DNA of 64,000 nucleotides from Halalkalibacterium ligniniphilum (GTDB lineage Bacteria > Bacillota > Bacilli > Bacillales > Bacillaceae_D). The stretch spans positions 1-64,000 of the forward strand of contig NZ_ANNK01000089.1 in NCBI RefSeq assembly GCF_000334155.1. Reading direction: 5' to 3'. The notes under the pieces are model-generated. The model had not been told where the DNA came from. It did no database searches and saw only the letters and a program-made list of their open reading frames with translations. Below, in pieces: positions 63,290 to 64,000 of the stretch (positions are counted from its first letter, which is position 1; each line of letters opens with the position of its first letter). The translations under genes were made by a program, and so were the position numbers.

Positions 63290-64000
63290 ATGTACGGAGC
63301 ACCATATGCAAAACAAGCGAAAAAAATAATGCTACTAGGATCTGGAGAGCTTGGCAAAGAAGTGGTTCTCGAAGCACAGCGACTAGGTATCGAAACGATT
63401 GCAGTTGACCGATACGAGAATGCACCAGCTATGCAGGTTGCTCATCATTCCTATACTGTGGATATGCTAGACGGGAAAGAGATACGTCAGTTAGTTGAAC
63501 AAGTGAAACCCGATCTCATCGTACCAGAAATTGAAGCGATTTCAACAGAAACATTAGTCGAATTAGAGCAGGAAGGTTATCATGTAGTCCCGACTGCTTA
63601 CGCAACCAAATTAACAATGGATCGAGAGGGCATCAGACGCTTAGCAAGTGAAGAGCTTGGTTTGCGAACTGCTAAATATGAGTTTGCTAACTCGTTTGAG
63701 GAGCTAAAGGCTGCGGTTGAAGTGATTGGAACGCCCTGTGTAATCAAACCAATCATGAGTTCGTCAGGGAAGGGGCAATCGGTTTGTCGCTCTTTGGATG
63801 AGATTGAGGCATCTTGGAATCAAGCCATTCAAGGAGGCCGAGGAAGAAATACTCGAGTGATTGTCGAAGAATTTGTTCGCTTTGAATCTGAAATTACATT
63901 ATTGACTGTTCGTTCAGTTTCAGGTACGGCGTTTTGTCCACCGATTGGTCATATTCAGAAAGATGGCGATTATATTGAATCATGGCAGCCGCATCATATG
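63290..64000 (+). CDS. purT: Phosphoribosylglycinamide formyltransferase 2 PurT (3' end outside window)
   Basis: ATP-grasp enzyme that formylates GAR with free formate in purine synthesis; 237 codons are present. [20 protein letters not shown] (dinucleotide-like N-terminal domain), [17 protein letters not shown], and the ATP-grasp [20 protein letters not shown] ... [16 protein letters not shown] are PurT landmarks. GGAGGG 8 bases before the ATG. PurR boxes upstream fit its known regulation. The gene runs off the right edge. Confidence 0.95.
   Translation, partial: MYGAPYAKQAKKIMLLGSGELGKEVVLEAQRLGIETIAVDRYENAPAMQVAHHSYTVDMLDGKEIRQLVEQVKPDLIVPEIEAISTETLVELEQEGYHVVPTAYATKLTMDREGIRRLASEELGLRTAKYEFANSFEELKAAVEVIGTPCVIKPIMSSSGKGQSVCRSLDEIEASWNQAIQGGRGRNTRVIVEEFVRFESEITLLTVRSVSGTAFCPPIGHIQKDGDYIESWQPHHM

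Noticed and set aside
1-64000. CRISPR arrays, prophage, restriction or toxin-antitoxin systems, tRNA or rRNA genes
   Set aside because: I found no regularly spaced repeats, phage structural genes, cas or methylase motifs, and no tRNA-like cloverleaf or rRNA sequence by reading; a tRNAscan or RNA-family search was not possible.

Overview
The window looks like a chromosomal segment of a low-GC, spore-forming Bacillaceae (an Alkalihalobacillus/Bacillus-type organism). This rests on strong AGGAGG ribosome sites, two YjcZ-type small spore proteins, a DUF3231 protein, clpE under a double CtsR operator, a ypcP-type exonuclease, MhqR/MhqO/MhqD quinone-stress genes, a BirA-box biotin operon and Bacillus-type intergenic repeats. 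Species and all similarity statements are from memory of families; no search was run.

Layout. 1-17 kb is mostly ordinary chromosome: the 3' part of recQ, a DegV protein, an aminotransferase, a membrane-anchored trypsin-like protease, small spore proteins, two aldo-keto reductases, a fosmidomycin-resistance-type MFS pump, ypcP, hemAT and clpE. 17.4-22.9 kb is a fatty-acid/acyl-CoA cluster in decay: an intact acyl-CoA dehydrogenase, thiolase and acyl-CoA ligase lie between a truncated dehydrogenase and a frameshifted ligase remnant. 23-25.2 kb holds yfhP and a bdbC-thioredoxin pair.

25.5-48 kb is the most interesting part, an accessory island for aromatic acids. It contains a LysR regulator, a three-gene TRAP transporter (DctPQM), a dead transposase, a DMT exporter, a zinc alcohol dehydrogenase, a second Fsr-type MFS pump, a TAXI-TRAP transporter, Rieske dioxygenase alpha and beta subunits resembling TphA2/TphA3, an IclR regulator, a PdxA-family dehydrogenase resembling TphB, an unknown permease, a stand-alone ketol-acid-reductoisomerase-like Rossmann fragment, a phthalate-4,5-dioxygenase-like oxygenase, and mhqR-mhqO-mhqD. 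Regulatory DNA ties the parts together. A near-identical promoter of about 70 bp precedes both the DctPQM operon and the phthalate-dioxygenase-like gene. A 19-bp palindrome (TGTTC-N9-GAACA) occurs before the Rieske genes, between iclR and the pdxA-like gene, and before the second MFS gene. CcpA cre-like sites precede both solute-binding-protein genes. My inference is two substrate-specific modules (uptake plus ring dihydroxylation) for phthalate-isomer-like aromatic carboxylates, backed by quinone detoxification. Electron-transfer components and ring-cleavage enzymes are not in the window.

48-64 kb returns to core-type genes: a DUF4395 protein, a MerR regulator with a CorC/HlyC-type membrane protein, a biotin operon bioA-D-F-H-C lacking bioB, an AbgT-type transporter with two M20 hydrolases and a PucR-type regulator, a hypothetical acidic protein, and the 5' part of purT.
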